DNA from: DAOUAG01 sp034432935
GTDB lineage: Bacteria; Chloroflexota; Dehalococcoidia; SM23-28-2; RBG-16-64-32
Direction: 5' to 3'
Assembly (NCBI GenBank): GCA_034432935.1
Contig: DAOUBD010000009.1
Location: forward strand, 1 to 21,817
DNA length: 21,817 nucleotides
Below the pieces are notes generated by a model, which saw nothing but the letters and a program-made list of their open reading frames with translations, was not told the DNA's origin and ran no database searches. A program made the position numbers and the translations under genes. How positions within the stretch are numbered: position 1 is the stretch's first letter; each line of letters starts with the position of its first letter. Below are positions 1-6,456 of the stretch, piece after piece.

Positions 1-14
1 GGCGCCGTCGCGCC

Positions 15-830
15 TCAGTGTTCCGGCGGCACCAGGATCGGGCGGACGCCGGCCGCCCAGCCGCCATCGACGGGCAACGCCACGCCGGTGATAAAGGAGG
101 CGTCGTCCGAGGCCAGAAACATGACGGCCCTGGCCACCTCGTCCGGCCGTCCCACCCTGCCCATGGGGTGTCCCGCGCCCAGTTGGCGCCATAGCTCCTC
201 TTCCGACCCGCGGCCCAAGGCAGCCATCCCCTGGATGATGCCGCGGCGGATCATCGGGGTGCGGATGACCCCTGGGCAAACACAGTTGACGCGGATGTTC
301 TTGCGCGCCCACTCCAGGGCCAGCGCTTTGGTGAGGAGGACGATGCCCCCGCTGGCGGCGCAGTAAGCCGTAAGCCAGGGGATGCCTGTGAGGCCGGCCC
401 CCGAGGAGCAGTTGACGATGGCGCCGCCGCCGGCCTTCACCATCTCAGGTATGGCGTACTTGGCGCCCAGGAACGCGCCCCGCAGGTTGATGGCCATGAG
501 GCGGTCCCACTGGCTGGCGGGGGTCTCAGTGGCCGGGATGCCAAACTCGATGCCAGCGTTGTTGAAGAGGACGTCCACCCGGCCCCAACGGTTGACTGCC
601 TCCTCCACCATGGCCTTCACGTCCTCTTCCTGGGCGACGTTCACCGTGATAGCCGCCGCGGTCCCTTTGCGCCGGCAGATCTGTTTGGCCGTCGCCTCGG
701 CACCTTCGCCGTTGATGTCGGCGCAGAGGACCTTAGCCCCCTTCTTGCCGAAGGCGAGGGCGGTGGCATGGCCGATGCCAGAAGCCGCCCCGGTGATGAT
801 CACTACCTTGTCCTTGAAGCGCATCGGCAT
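15..830 (-). CDS. SDR-family oxidoreductase lacking the catalytic lysine
   Basis: This 271-aa protein has the classical short-chain dehydrogenase layout: the cofactor glycine motif TGAASGIG at residues 13-20, an Asp at the end of beta-2 (CADIN) that favours NAD(H), NNAG at 90-93, the catalytic Ser143 and Tyr156, and a C-terminal FITGVALPVDGG. The expected YxxxK lysine is absent: the motif reads Y-C-A-A-S, so position 160 is Ser. The upstream neighbour, a close paralog, has Y-C-A-S-K at the same place. Length is normal and the frame is intact. The ATG at 830 has AAGGAGGT 5 nt upstream; a second ATG six bases further in is possible. It is the last gene of the minus-strand operon, 23 nt after the paralog. 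Family membership is clear. Substrate is unknown, and activity without the lysine is doubtful. Confidence 0.9.
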   Translation of the reverse strand: MPMRFKDKVVIITGAASGIGHATALAFGKKGAKVLCADINGEGAEATAKQICRRKGTAAAITVNVAQEEDVKAMVEEAVNRWGRVDVLFNNAGIEFGIPATETPASQWDRLMAINLRGAFLGAKYAIPEMVKAGGGAIVNCSSGAGLTGIPWLTAYCAASGGIVLLTKALALEWARKNIRVNCVCPGVIRTPMIRRGIIQGMAALGRGSEEELWRQLGAGHPMGRVGRPDEVARAVMFLASDDASFITGVALPVDGGWAAGVRPILVPPEH

Positions 831-853
831 CTCGTACCTCCTTGGTTGTGATC

Positions 854-1645
854 CTAGGGCCGCGGCGGCGGGCCTGCCTCCATGCCGCCGTCCACGGGCA
901 GGGCTACACCCGTGATGAAGGCGGCTTCCTCTGAGGCCAAAAACAACACGGCCCGCGCCACGTCTTCGGGCTCACCCACGCGACCGATGGGGTGGCTACG
1001 GGCGAGCCTCTCCCACGTCTCGCCGGGTGCCGCCCCCGTCAGTTCCTGCATCTGCCTGAGATAGGGCTCGACGATGGGGGTCCGCACCAGGCCGGGGCAG
1101 ACACAGTTGATGCGGATGCCCTGGGCCGCCCATTCCACGGCCAGCGATTTCGTAAGAAGCACAACGCCCGCCTTGGAAGCGCAGTAAGCCGAGAGGTAGG
1201 GGGAGCCGCGAAGGCCGGCATCTGAGGCCGTGTTGATTATCGCGCCGCCGCCACGCTTCAGCATCTCCGGTATGGCGTACTTGCAGCCCAAAAAGACGCC
1301 CGTGAGGTTCACGTCCAGAACCCGCTGCCATTGGGCCAGTGTCATGCTGGTGACGGGCGCCCCGAGGCCGACGCCAGCGTTGTTGAACAGGATGTCGAGG
1401 GCGTCCCAGCGCCGGACCGCCTCCGCCACCATCTCCCGCACATCTGCCTCCGAGGCTACGTCGGCGCGGACCGCGATGGCCTCGCCGCCGGCTGCCGCGA
1501 TGGCCCGGGCGGTGTCCTCAGCGCCTTCGGCGTTGATGTCGGCGCAGGCCACCCGGGCGCCCTCCCGGGCAAAGGCCAGGGCGGTGGCCCGGCCGATGCC
1601 GGAGGCGGCCCCGGTGACGATAACTGCCTTGCCGCGGAACCGCAT
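854..1645 (-). CDS. SDR-family NAD(P)-dependent oxidoreductase
   Basis: This is a classical SDR of 263 aa from the chosen start. It has TGAASGIG at 11-18, Asp after beta-2 (ADIN, pointing to NAD), NNAG at 88-91, and an intact triad Ser141, Tyr154 and Lys158 (YCASK). The PG motif and the C-terminal GVALPVDGG are also present. It would oxidise or reduce an alcohol/carbonyl substrate in the cytosol; the substrate cannot be read from sequence. I chose the ATG at 1645 because AGGAG lies 6 nt upstream and the protein then begins MRF, like its paralog. A longer reading from 1678 overlaps the hydrolase stop and adds 11 residues. It shares many blocks with the downstream SDR (CKYAIPEM, CVCPG, FITGVALPVDGG), so the pair looks like a tandem duplication. 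Confidence 0.92.
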   Translation of the reverse strand: MRFRGKAVIVTGAASGIGRATALAFAREGARVACADINAEGAEDTARAIAAAGGEAIAVRADVASEADVREMVAEAVRRWDALDILFNNAGVGLGAPVTSMTLAQWQRVLDVNLTGVFLGCKYAIPEMLKRGGGAIINTASDAGLRGSPYLSAYCASKAGVVLLTKSLAVEWAAQGIRINCVCPGLVRTPIVEPYLRQMQELTGAAPGETWERLARSHPIGRVGEPEDVARAVLFLASEEAAFITGVALPVDGGMEAGPPPRP

Positions 1646-1674
1646 CGCTGGCTCCTGCCTGCTCTCGCCGGCCA

Positions 1675-2502
1675 TCATCCACCTTGGTGGTCAAGGCTTG
1701 CCAGGAAGGTGACGATGGCGGCCGCGCTCTCCTCCGGCTTCTCCCAGAAGAACATGTGGCCGGCGCCCTCGACGATATGCACCTGGGAGCCAGGGATGCG
1801 TTCAGCCAATATGTTGGCGTTGGGCACGGGAACCAGGAGGTCTTGGTCGCCGTGGATGATGAGGGTGGGAGCGCCGATGCTGGGCAGGCGCTCGTAGGAG
1901 TCGAAGGACTGGATGGCAGCGAACTGCTGGGCCAGGGCCGCAAGGGTGGGTGGCGTCTTCAGCCCCTCACTGGCGATGGCGGCCAGGAACTCGGCGCCGG
2001 TCTCGATGAAGTGGGGAGTAACAGCCAGCTTCCAGAACTCCTGGACCTGCTCGATGGCAGGCCGTTGTATGAGGGTAGCCAGTTGCCCCATCTTGCTTAA
2101 GACCTCGGCATCGGCGGGCACGCTGTGCAGAGGGCCGCAGTTGGTGCAACCTAGGACGAGGCCGCGCACGCGCTGCGGGGAAGCCAGCGCCAGCTCCTGG
2201 GCGATCATGCCGCCCATCGATATTCCCAGCACATGGGCCTTGGGGATGCCCAGGTGGTCCAGCAACCCCGCAGCGTCGCCGGCCATGACCTGCATGGTGA
2301 GCGGCGGCCCAGGGGGCATCTCGCTCAGCCCCGTACCGCGGTTAGAGAAGCGGATGGTGGTGAAGGCCTGCCGCAGAAGGGACAAGAAGGGCTCACCCCA
2401 GGCCGTCGCCATGCCGGCGAAGCCCATTATCATTAGCAGCGGAGGCCCAGACCCCTCGACGTAGTACTCGATATTAGCGTCGCCGATCTTAGCGACGGCC
2501 AA
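1675..2502 (-). CDS. alpha/beta-fold hydrolase
   Basis: A 275-aa alpha/beta hydrolase resembling 3-oxoadipate enol-lactonase and related esterases. From the chosen start, the oxyanion-loop region MGFAG is at 26-30, the nucleophile elbow G-I-S-M-G puts Ser at 95, the acid is probably Asp221 in HGDQDLLVP, and the base is His249 in GAGH. There is no signal peptide, so it is probably cytosolic. The open frame extends 21 codons further to a TTG at 2565. That TTG has no good ribosome binding site and lies inside a -35-like TTGACG. The TTG at 2502 has AAGGAG 6 nt upstream and fits the family N-terminus. It is first in an operon with two SDR genes, which suggests breakdown of a lactone, ester or similar compound, but the substrate is unknown. 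Confidence 0.9.
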   Translation of the reverse strand: MAVAKIGDANIEYYVEGSGPPLLMIMGFAGMATAWGEPFLSLLRQAFTTIRFSNRGTGLSEMPPGPPLTMQVMAGDAAGLLDHLGIPKAHVLGISMGGMIAQELALASPQRVRGLVLGCTNCGPLHSVPADAEVLSKMGQLATLIQRPAIEQVQEFWKLAVTPHFIETGAEFLAAIASEGLKTPPTLAALAQQFAAIQSFDSYERLPSIGAPTLIIHGDQDLLVPVPNANILAERIPGSQVHIVEGAGHMFFWEKPEESAAAIVTFLASLDHQGG

Positions 2503-2535
2503 CCGGTTCTCCTTCCCCGCGCCTGGTTCGACCGC

Positions 2536-2565
2536 ACAGTAACCGTAATCGGCGCTGGGCGTCAA
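2536..2565 (-). promoter_or_regulatory. putative sigma-70-type promoter of the hydrolase-SDR operon
   Basis: On the minus strand, TTGACG (2565-2560) is followed by an 18-nt spacer and TACTGT (2541-2536). Transcription would begin near 2530, leaving a leader of about 28 nt that contains the AAGGAG before the TTG start at 2502. The -35 matches consensus at five of six positions; the -10 is weaker. Confidence 0.45.
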
Positions 2566-2602
2566 GGGCCGGCCCTCGCCGCTCTTGGCGGGAGGCGCGG
2601 CG

Positions 2603-2956
2603 GCTCATGCTTCGAGAGCCGCAGCATGAGCGGCCTTGTCCGCGGGCCGATGCTTCGAGAGCCTCAGCATCAGCGGCCTTGTCTGCGGGCAGATGCTCCG
2701 AGGGCCGCAGCATGAGCGGGTGGAACACGCCAAAGCGCCTCTTCCCGCTTATCCTGAGCACCGTCGAAGGATGAGCGGAGTGTTTGGCTCATGCTTCGAG
2801 AGCCGCAGCATGAGCGGCCTTGTCTGCGGGCAGATGCTCCGAGGGCCTCAGCATGAGCGGGTGGAACACGCCAAAGCGCCCCTTCCCGCTTATCCTGAGC
2901 ACCGTCGAAGGATGAGCGGAGTGTTTAGCTCATGCTTCGAGAGCCGCAGCATGAGC
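2603..2956. repeat. Intergenic hairpin repeat array (six A units, two inverted B units)
   Basis: This gene-free stretch between divergent genes is built from short inverted repeats. Type A units are 29 nt, with ideal 9-bp arms GCTCATGCT and AGCATGAGC around an 11-nt loop. They lie at 2603-2631, 2646-2674, 2689-2717, 2787-2815, 2830-2858 and 2928-2956. Type B units are 34 nt with 11-bp arms, at 2745-2778 and 2886-2919. Read on the minus strand, B is CTCATCCTTCGA..., clearly the same family as A in opposite orientation. Adjacent A units sit 43 nt apart. Segment 2646-2786 is repeated as 2787-2927 (141 nt each, about seven differences by eye). Such palindromic intergenic repeats are common in Chloroflexota-like genomes; function is unknown. 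A 178-codon ORF through the array looks incidental. Confidence 0.9.
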
Positions 2957-3002
2957 GGGGGTGCCGGACGCGCCTGCAAGCTCCCCCTGCTAGGATACGG
3001 GC

Positions 3003-3551
3003 ATGACCACCGAGATGTGGATCATCGCAGCGGTCAGGACCCTGGGCGCGCTGCCAGTACTGCGCTGGCCGCTGGCGGGCGGCCTCATCGCACTTCTCGC
3101 GGACTTGAGCGATCTCTTTCTTATGGACCTGCTGCACCTGGGCGGCGTGCGCAACTACCAGGCCTTCGATAAGTGGCTGGACCAGGCGTACATGGCGACC
3201 TTCTTGGCGACGGCGCTCCGGCGCTGGCCCGGCACCCCGGGGCGGATCGCCGCCGTTCTGTACGCCTATAGGCTGGCGGGCTTCGCGGTGTTCGAAGCGA
3301 CGGGGGAGCGGGATCTGCTCCTCCTCTTCCCCAACGTCTTCGAGTTCTGGTTCCTATCCGTGGCTGGCATAGAGCATTTCAGGATCAGGTTCCGGTACTC
3401 GCGCAAGGAGGTGGCGCTGGCCCTGGCTGGGTTGCTGGTGGTCAAGGAGTTCCAGGAGTACGCGCTGCACTACGCGCGATGGCTGGACAGCTTCACCTCC
3501 ATCGACGCCGTCAAGGCCATCTGGCGCTGGCTGACCTCCCCCCTTCGCTGA
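3003..3551 (+). CDS. Conserved-looking multi-pass membrane protein, function unknown
   Basis: A 182-aa protein of unrecognised function. Hydrophobic stretches at about residues 5-20, 24-45, 62-74, 82-98, 105-122 and 137-152 suggest four or more membrane segments. Short charged loops lie between them, and an Asp-rich motif (ADLSDLFLMDLL) interrupts the second segment. A charged stretch, HFRIRFRYSRKE, lies near 125-136. The ATG has AGGA 7 nt upstream. The gene stands alone, divergent from the hydrolase operon across the repeat array and convergent with the HAD gene. The buried acidic residues could suggest a transporter-like or enzyme role, but nothing identifies one. Codon use and GC content resemble the neighbours, so it is likely a real resident gene. 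Confidence 0.75.
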   Translation: MTTEMWIIAAVRTLGALPVLRWPLAGGLIALLADLSDLFLMDLLHLGGVRNYQAFDKWLDQAYMATFLATALRRWPGTPGRIAAVLYAYRLAGFAVFEATGERDLLLLFPNVFEFWFLSVAGIEHFRIRFRYSRKEVALALAGLLVVKEFQEYALHYARWLDSFTSIDAVKAIWRWLTSPLR

Positions 3552-3628
3552 GCCGCTCAGCCGGCCGGACCCAGGAATGGCGCCGCAGGCCAAAGGCTCG
3601 AAACGGCGCTGGCCCGCGGGCGGACAGC

Positions 3629-4420
3629 CTACAGCAGGAACCGGTGGACGGCCCAGGCGACGCCGTGATCGGTGTTGGCGGGGGCGATGTGCAGGGCGGC
3701 GCGCTTGACGACGTCCGGGGCGTTGCGCATGGCGATGCCAAGCCCCGCGAAGCGCAGCATCTCAAGATCGGATTCCGAATCACCCATGGCGATGGTCTCG
3801 TCGGGTGCGATACCGAGGTGGCGGCAGACCACGTCCAGGGCCCGGGCCTTGTCGGCCTCGGGGTGGGTAAGAACGACGTAGGGCGGAAGGTCGTCAGGCC
3901 GGTTGAAGGAGAAACGGCCGCGGGGGTCGTCGCGGCCGGCATATCGCGCCTCCAGCTCGCTGGTGGCGGCGCGGCCGAAGACAAGGACGCAGATGACCGG
4001 GGCCTCGCCGATGTGCTCCGACTGGCGCTGCGCCACCTTTAAGCCTGCGGGCAACTTATCCGGGATCACGTTGGGGCGCGGCTGCATGTAGGTGGCGTCG
4101 CCGATGGTGGTGAACATCTCCCAGCCGTTATCGTCGCCCAGAGTGGTGACCTCGCGGGCGATGGAATCATCTAGTGGAAGATGCAGGAGGTCGTGGCCGC
4201 CGGGGGTGCGCACCAGGGCGCCGTTGCTACAGATGATGGGGGTATCGATGCCGAGGCGGTGGGCGGTGCGCAGAGCGAGGCCGTACCAGCGGGAGGTGGC
4301 GATGACGACCCGTATCCCCCTGTCCATGGCCATCTGAAGGGCCTCAGCGTTAGCCTGGGGGAGCTGGAGGCTGGCGTCGAGGAGGGTACCGTCGAGGTCG
4401 AGGGCGATGAGCTTGTACAT
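3629..4420 (-). CDS. Cof-type HAD-superfamily phosphatase
   Basis: A 263-aa HAD-IIB (Cof/YidA-like) hydrolase. Motif I DLDGTLL gives the nucleophile Asp8 and general acid Asp10. Motif II is Thr42 in IATSR, where the family usually has ATGR. Motif III is Lys191 in EADKARAL. Motif IV is GDSESD with Asp214 and Asp218 for magnesium. The cap domain lies at about 85-185. Members dephosphorylate sugar phosphates, FMN, pyridoxal phosphate or similar metabolites in the cytosol; the specific substrate cannot be inferred. The ATG at 4420 is the only sensible start because motif I begins five residues later. A near-consensus -10 box lies 9 nt before the ATG, leaving little or no room for a ribosome binding site. 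It is a single-gene unit, convergent with the membrane-protein gene. Confidence 0.92.
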   Translation of the reverse strand: MYKLIALDLDGTLLDASLQLPQANAEALQMAMDRGIRVVIATSRWYGLALRTAHRLGIDTPIICSNGALVRTPGGHDLLHLPLDDSIAREVTTLGDDNGWEMFTTIGDATYMQPRPNVIPDKLPAGLKVAQRQSEHIGEAPVICVLVFGRAATSELEARYAGRDDPRGRFSFNRPDDLPPYVVLTHPEADKARALDVVCRHLGIAPDETIAMGDSESDLEMLRFAGLGIAMRNAPDVVKRAALHIAPANTDHGVAWAVHRFLL

Positions 4421-4429
4421 GATAGAGGC

Positions 4430-4458
4430 ATTATAGCGCGCCCCTTCAGACGTTTCGA
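4430..4458 (-). promoter_or_regulatory. Promoter of the HAD gene, possibly leaderless
   Basis: On the minus strand a perfect TATAAT (4435-4430) is preceded by a 17-nt spacer and TCGAAA (4458-4453, four of six matches to TTGACA). The -10 ends 9 nt before the ATG at 4420. Transcription should therefore start within the last few bases before the ATG or on its A, predicting a leaderless or near-leaderless mRNA. Confidence 0.6.
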
Positions 4459-4500
4459 TAAGCAGAACAATTTTTCCGGCCCCGGCTATCTGAGGGGGGA

Positions 4501-4528
4501 TTGACGGCTTATGGGGAAGGCGTAGGAT
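4501..4528 (+). promoter_or_regulatory. Promoter of a small transcription unit
   Basis: TTGACG (4501-4506), a 16-nt spacer and TAGGAT (4523-4528) form a plausible sigma-70-type promoter pointing away from the HAD gene. The expected start is near 4535, about 37 nt before the ATG at 4572. Confidence 0.5.
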
Positions 4529-4571
4529 GTGTCACGGGGTGCGGCCTTCCACTGCCAAGAGGGAGGCAGCG

Positions 4572-4754
4572 ATGCGAAAAGCCTCGGGCCCGCCACTGGC
4601 CAGGGAGCTGCGGGCGCTGGCCAGCCTGTACGTTACGGTGCTGCGGGAGATGGGCCGGCAGGCAGCCAATGGGCACGCCTGGCCGCCCCACAGGCATAGT
4701 CTGGCGACACTCGGGGTGCGGCGCAGCACGCGAAGGCCCGTGCGAGCGCGGTAG
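4572..4754 (+). CDS. Small basic hypothetical protein
   Basis: A 60-codon ORF encoding a very basic peptide (13 Arg/Lys against 2 Glu). The N-terminal half could form a helix (LARELRALASLYVTVLREM) and the C-terminus is arginine-rich. I do not recognise the family. Its signals make it more credible than a chance ORF. GGAGG lies 5 nt before the ATG, a promoter ends at 4528, and a terminator-like hairpin starts 25 nt after the stop. The same frame is open back to an ATG at 4527, but that overlaps the -10 box. The arginine-rich tail could suit nucleic-acid binding, or could simply be what GC-rich non-coding sequence translates to. The unit might instead make a small RNA of about 290 nt. Confidence 0.42.
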   Translation: MRKASGPPLARELRALASLYVTVLREMGRQAANGHAWPPHRHSLATLGVRRSTRRPVRAR

Positions 4755-4779
4755 CACGGCATACCCCCTTCCACGCGGG

Positions 4780-4828
4780 ATTGCGGGGGCGCTCTTCAGA
4801 CCGCGGGGCGCTCCCGCAATTCTCTTTG
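4780..4828 (+). terminator. Intrinsic terminator-like hairpin between convergent genes
   Basis: Arms at 4780-4794 and 4806-4820 (outer bases ATTGCGGG and CCCGCAAT) pair over 15 bp with two G-T wobbles around an 11-nt loop. They are followed on the plus strand by TTCTCTTT. This fits termination of the small unit ending at 4754. The stem may also stop transcripts from the oxidoreductase on the minus strand, where no T-run follows. Confidence 0.6.
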
Positions 4829-4830
4829 CC

Positions 4831-5754
4831 TCAGCCCGGGCGCAGCTTGGGGACTACGTCCCGCACGTACTCCTCGGCGTGGGCCAGGAAGTCGCCCGGG
4901 CGGGGCCCGATGGGCACGAGGATGAAGTGCCTGGCCCCCGCCTCGGCGAAGTCGGCCAGGCGGCGCGCACAATCGCCGGCGTTCCCCATGACGACGTATC
5001 GGTCAACGATGTTTTCAAAGGGCTGGTTATAGCGCATCGAGAGGTCAGCCGCGGCGATGCGTTTTGCCTCATCGTAGGTATCGGCGAGACAGATGAACTG
5101 GTATATGCCGATGGTGATGGCGCTGGGGTCGCGTCCGGCCCGTTCGGCGTACTCCCGGACCTTGGCGGCGCCGTCCCGCAGGCGTTCCGGAGAGAAGAGA
5201 TATGGGATGTAGCCGTCGCCGAGGCGGCCCGCGCGGCGCATCGCCGCCTCGGAGCGTCCGGCGACCCAGATCGGCGGGCCGCCGGGCTGCTTGGGCTTGG
5301 GCTGGAGAGTGACGCCGTTAAGAGTGGTGTAGCGGCCGTGGAAGGAGACGTTGTCCTGGCTGTAGAGCAACCTCATGACCTGGATCGCTTCGTCGGTGCG
5401 GCGTCCCCTCTCCTTCACCGGGACGCCCACGGCTTCGAACTCCTTGGGATACTCGCCGCCGACCCCCACGCCGAGGATCACCCGGCCCCCGGAGATGATG
5501 TCCACGGAAGCCACTTCCTTGGCGGCCAGGGCAGCCGGCCGCAGCGGCAAGAGCATAACCGCCGTGCCGAGACGCACCCGCCTGGTGCGGGCCGCCATGG
5601 CCGCCAGCGAGGTCAGGGCGTCGAAAGTGGGGAAGTAGAAGAAGATGTGTTCGCTGGTCCACACGGAATCGTAGCCGAGATCCTCCATGCGGGAGACCTC
5701 CTCCCACTGGTGGGGAAAGAGGTTGATGCCGAACTGGAGCGCTTGATTGGCCAT
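4831..5754 (-). CDS. LLM-class (luciferase-like) flavin/F420-dependent oxidoreductase
   Basis: A 307-aa luciferase-like monooxygenase-fold protein, length normal for the F420-type subgroup. Visible signatures are the N-terminal FGINLFPHQW strand, DSVWTSEH at 29-36, RVRLGTAVMLLPLRPA at 59-74, then KEVASVDIISGGRVILGVGVGG at 79-100 and a C-terminal GNAGDCARRLADFAEAGARHFIL. The fold is a TIM barrel that uses reduced FMN or F420. F420 is favoured by similarity to other actinobacterial and chloroflexal LLM proteins, but this is inference. The reaction and substrate are unknown. AAGG lies 6 nt before the ATG at 5754. It is a single gene, divergent from the gene at 5915. Its neighbours do not point to a pathway. 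Confidence 0.9.
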   Translation of the reverse strand: MANQALQFGINLFPHQWEEVSRMEDLGYDSVWTSEHIFFYFPTFDALTSLAAMAARTRRVRLGTAVMLLPLRPAALAAKEVASVDIISGGRVILGVGVGGEYPKEFEAVGVPVKERGRRTDEAIQVMRLLYSQDNVSFHGRYTTLNGVTLQPKPKQPGGPPIWVAGRSEAAMRRAGRLGDGYIPYLFSPERLRDGAAKVREYAERAGRDPSAITIGIYQFICLADTYDEAKRIAAADLSMRYNQPFENIVDRYVVMGNAGDCARRLADFAEAGARHFILVPIGPRPGDFLAHAEEYVRDVVPKLRPG

Positions 5755-5828
5755 AGCCTACCTTGGGCAAGACTAGCACAAGGGGGGCCCTGCGGTGAAG
5801 GCTGCCAAAAAAAGACGGCCGGAACCCC

Positions 5829-5857
5829 TTGACAAGCTTGCAGAATGATAGAAAATG
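5829..5857 (+). promoter_or_regulatory. Promoter of the cysteine-rich small protein gene
   Basis: A perfect TTGACA (5829-5834) is followed by TGATAGAAAAT. A 16-nt spacer gives GAAAAT (5851-5856) as the -10; alternatively TAGAAA preceded by an extended TGA sits closer. The start would be near 5863, giving a leader of about 50 nt before the GTG at 5915. Confidence 0.55.
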
Positions 5858-5914
5858 TGTTGTACCAGCATTGATAACCTTGTTGGCGCCCACCGGCGAG
5901 CAAGGAGCGTCAGC

Positions 5915-6223
5915 GTGCTGCGCATCCTAAGGTTCTCGACGCACCGGAGCCTCTCCTCCGAGGAGGCGCACCGCGCGCTGGAGGTCGCCCGGGCTGCCGC
6001 CGCGATCGCTCAAAGGGTGCCCGGGGTGCGCTCCTGCACCGCCTACGCCGACCCCGAGCTCCTGGTCCTGACGGCGGACTGTTGCTCCTGCATCGATGCC
6101 GAGGACGCCCTCAAGGATCCTCGCGTGCAGGACGCCATCGAGCGCCTGGCGGCGGACTTTGGGTACGTGATGTGCGACGACGAGTTCGTGGTACCGCCGA
6201 CGCGCGGTTTGGCCACGGCATAG
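5915..6223 (+). CDS. Hypothetical cysteine-rich small protein
   Basis: A 102-aa protein of unknown family. It starts at the GTG at 5915, which has AAGGAG 7 nt upstream; the frame stays open to an ATG at 5855, but that ATG overlaps the promoter. The predicted pattern is strand, long helix (about 15-35), strand (VRSCTAYAD, ELLVLTADC), helix (61-82), strand. This resembles a small ferredoxin-like or ABM-type alpha/beta domain. There are five cysteines: C41, C56, C57, C59 and C87. The C-C-x-C cluster could bind metal or form disulfides, but no known motif matches. No signal peptide or membrane segment is visible. It is a single gene between two TTGACA promoters. The coding call rests on the promoter, the ribosome binding site and the protein-like composition. 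Confidence 0.65.
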   Translation: MLRILRFSTHRSLSSEEAHRALEVARAAAAIAQRVPGVRSCTAYADPELLVLTADCCSCIDAEDALKDPRVQDAIERLAADFGYVMCDDEFVVPPTRGLATA

Positions 6224-6274
6224 CGGGCCGGGCTCTTCTGGGGCCGTGCAGCCAAGGAAAGTGGCACAAAGGGG

Positions 6275-6326
6275 TTGACAAATTAGCCAAGGTGATAGAA
6301 GATACTGGCCCGCCTCACAGTGTGAG
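6275..6326 (+). promoter_or_regulatory. Orphan promoter with adjoining palindromic operator-like site
   Basis: TTGACA (6275-6280) is followed by TGATAGAAGAT ending at 6303, the same architecture as the promoter at 5829. Just downstream, CTCACAGTGTGAG (6314-6326) is a perfect odd-length palindrome placed where a repressor would block initiation or early elongation. No ORF with a ribosome binding site follows before the 3' end of the opposing larC gene. The rest of 6224-6456 shows no gene. Confidence 0.4.
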
Positions 6327-6456
6327 AGATTGGGCAAGAACAGGAGCAGAGCCACCTTCTGAAATACACGCTATCTCCCGCCCCCTCCCGCCCGGACGAT
6401 GGTGCCGTTGGTTGAGACCCCCGTCTGGCGGCCCGTCCGGAAGCTGCGCCTGGCGG

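Noticed and set aside
2603..2956. CRISPR array
   Set aside because: The units are palindromic with near-identical intervening sequence rather than unique spacers, and there are no cas genes.
2636..3172. 178-codon ORF through the repeat array
   Set aside because: Its repeated peptide simply translates the 141-nt DNA repeat, and it overlaps the start of the membrane-protein gene.
3552..3628. Terminator between the convergent membrane-protein and HAD genes
   Set aside because: Only short GC-rich pairings (GGCGCCG with CGGCGCT) are seen, without a T-run on either strand.
4501..5832. 443-codon ORF on the plus strand opposite the LLM oxidoreductase
   Set aside because: It is a shadow of a clear LLM-family gene and runs through the terminator hairpin.
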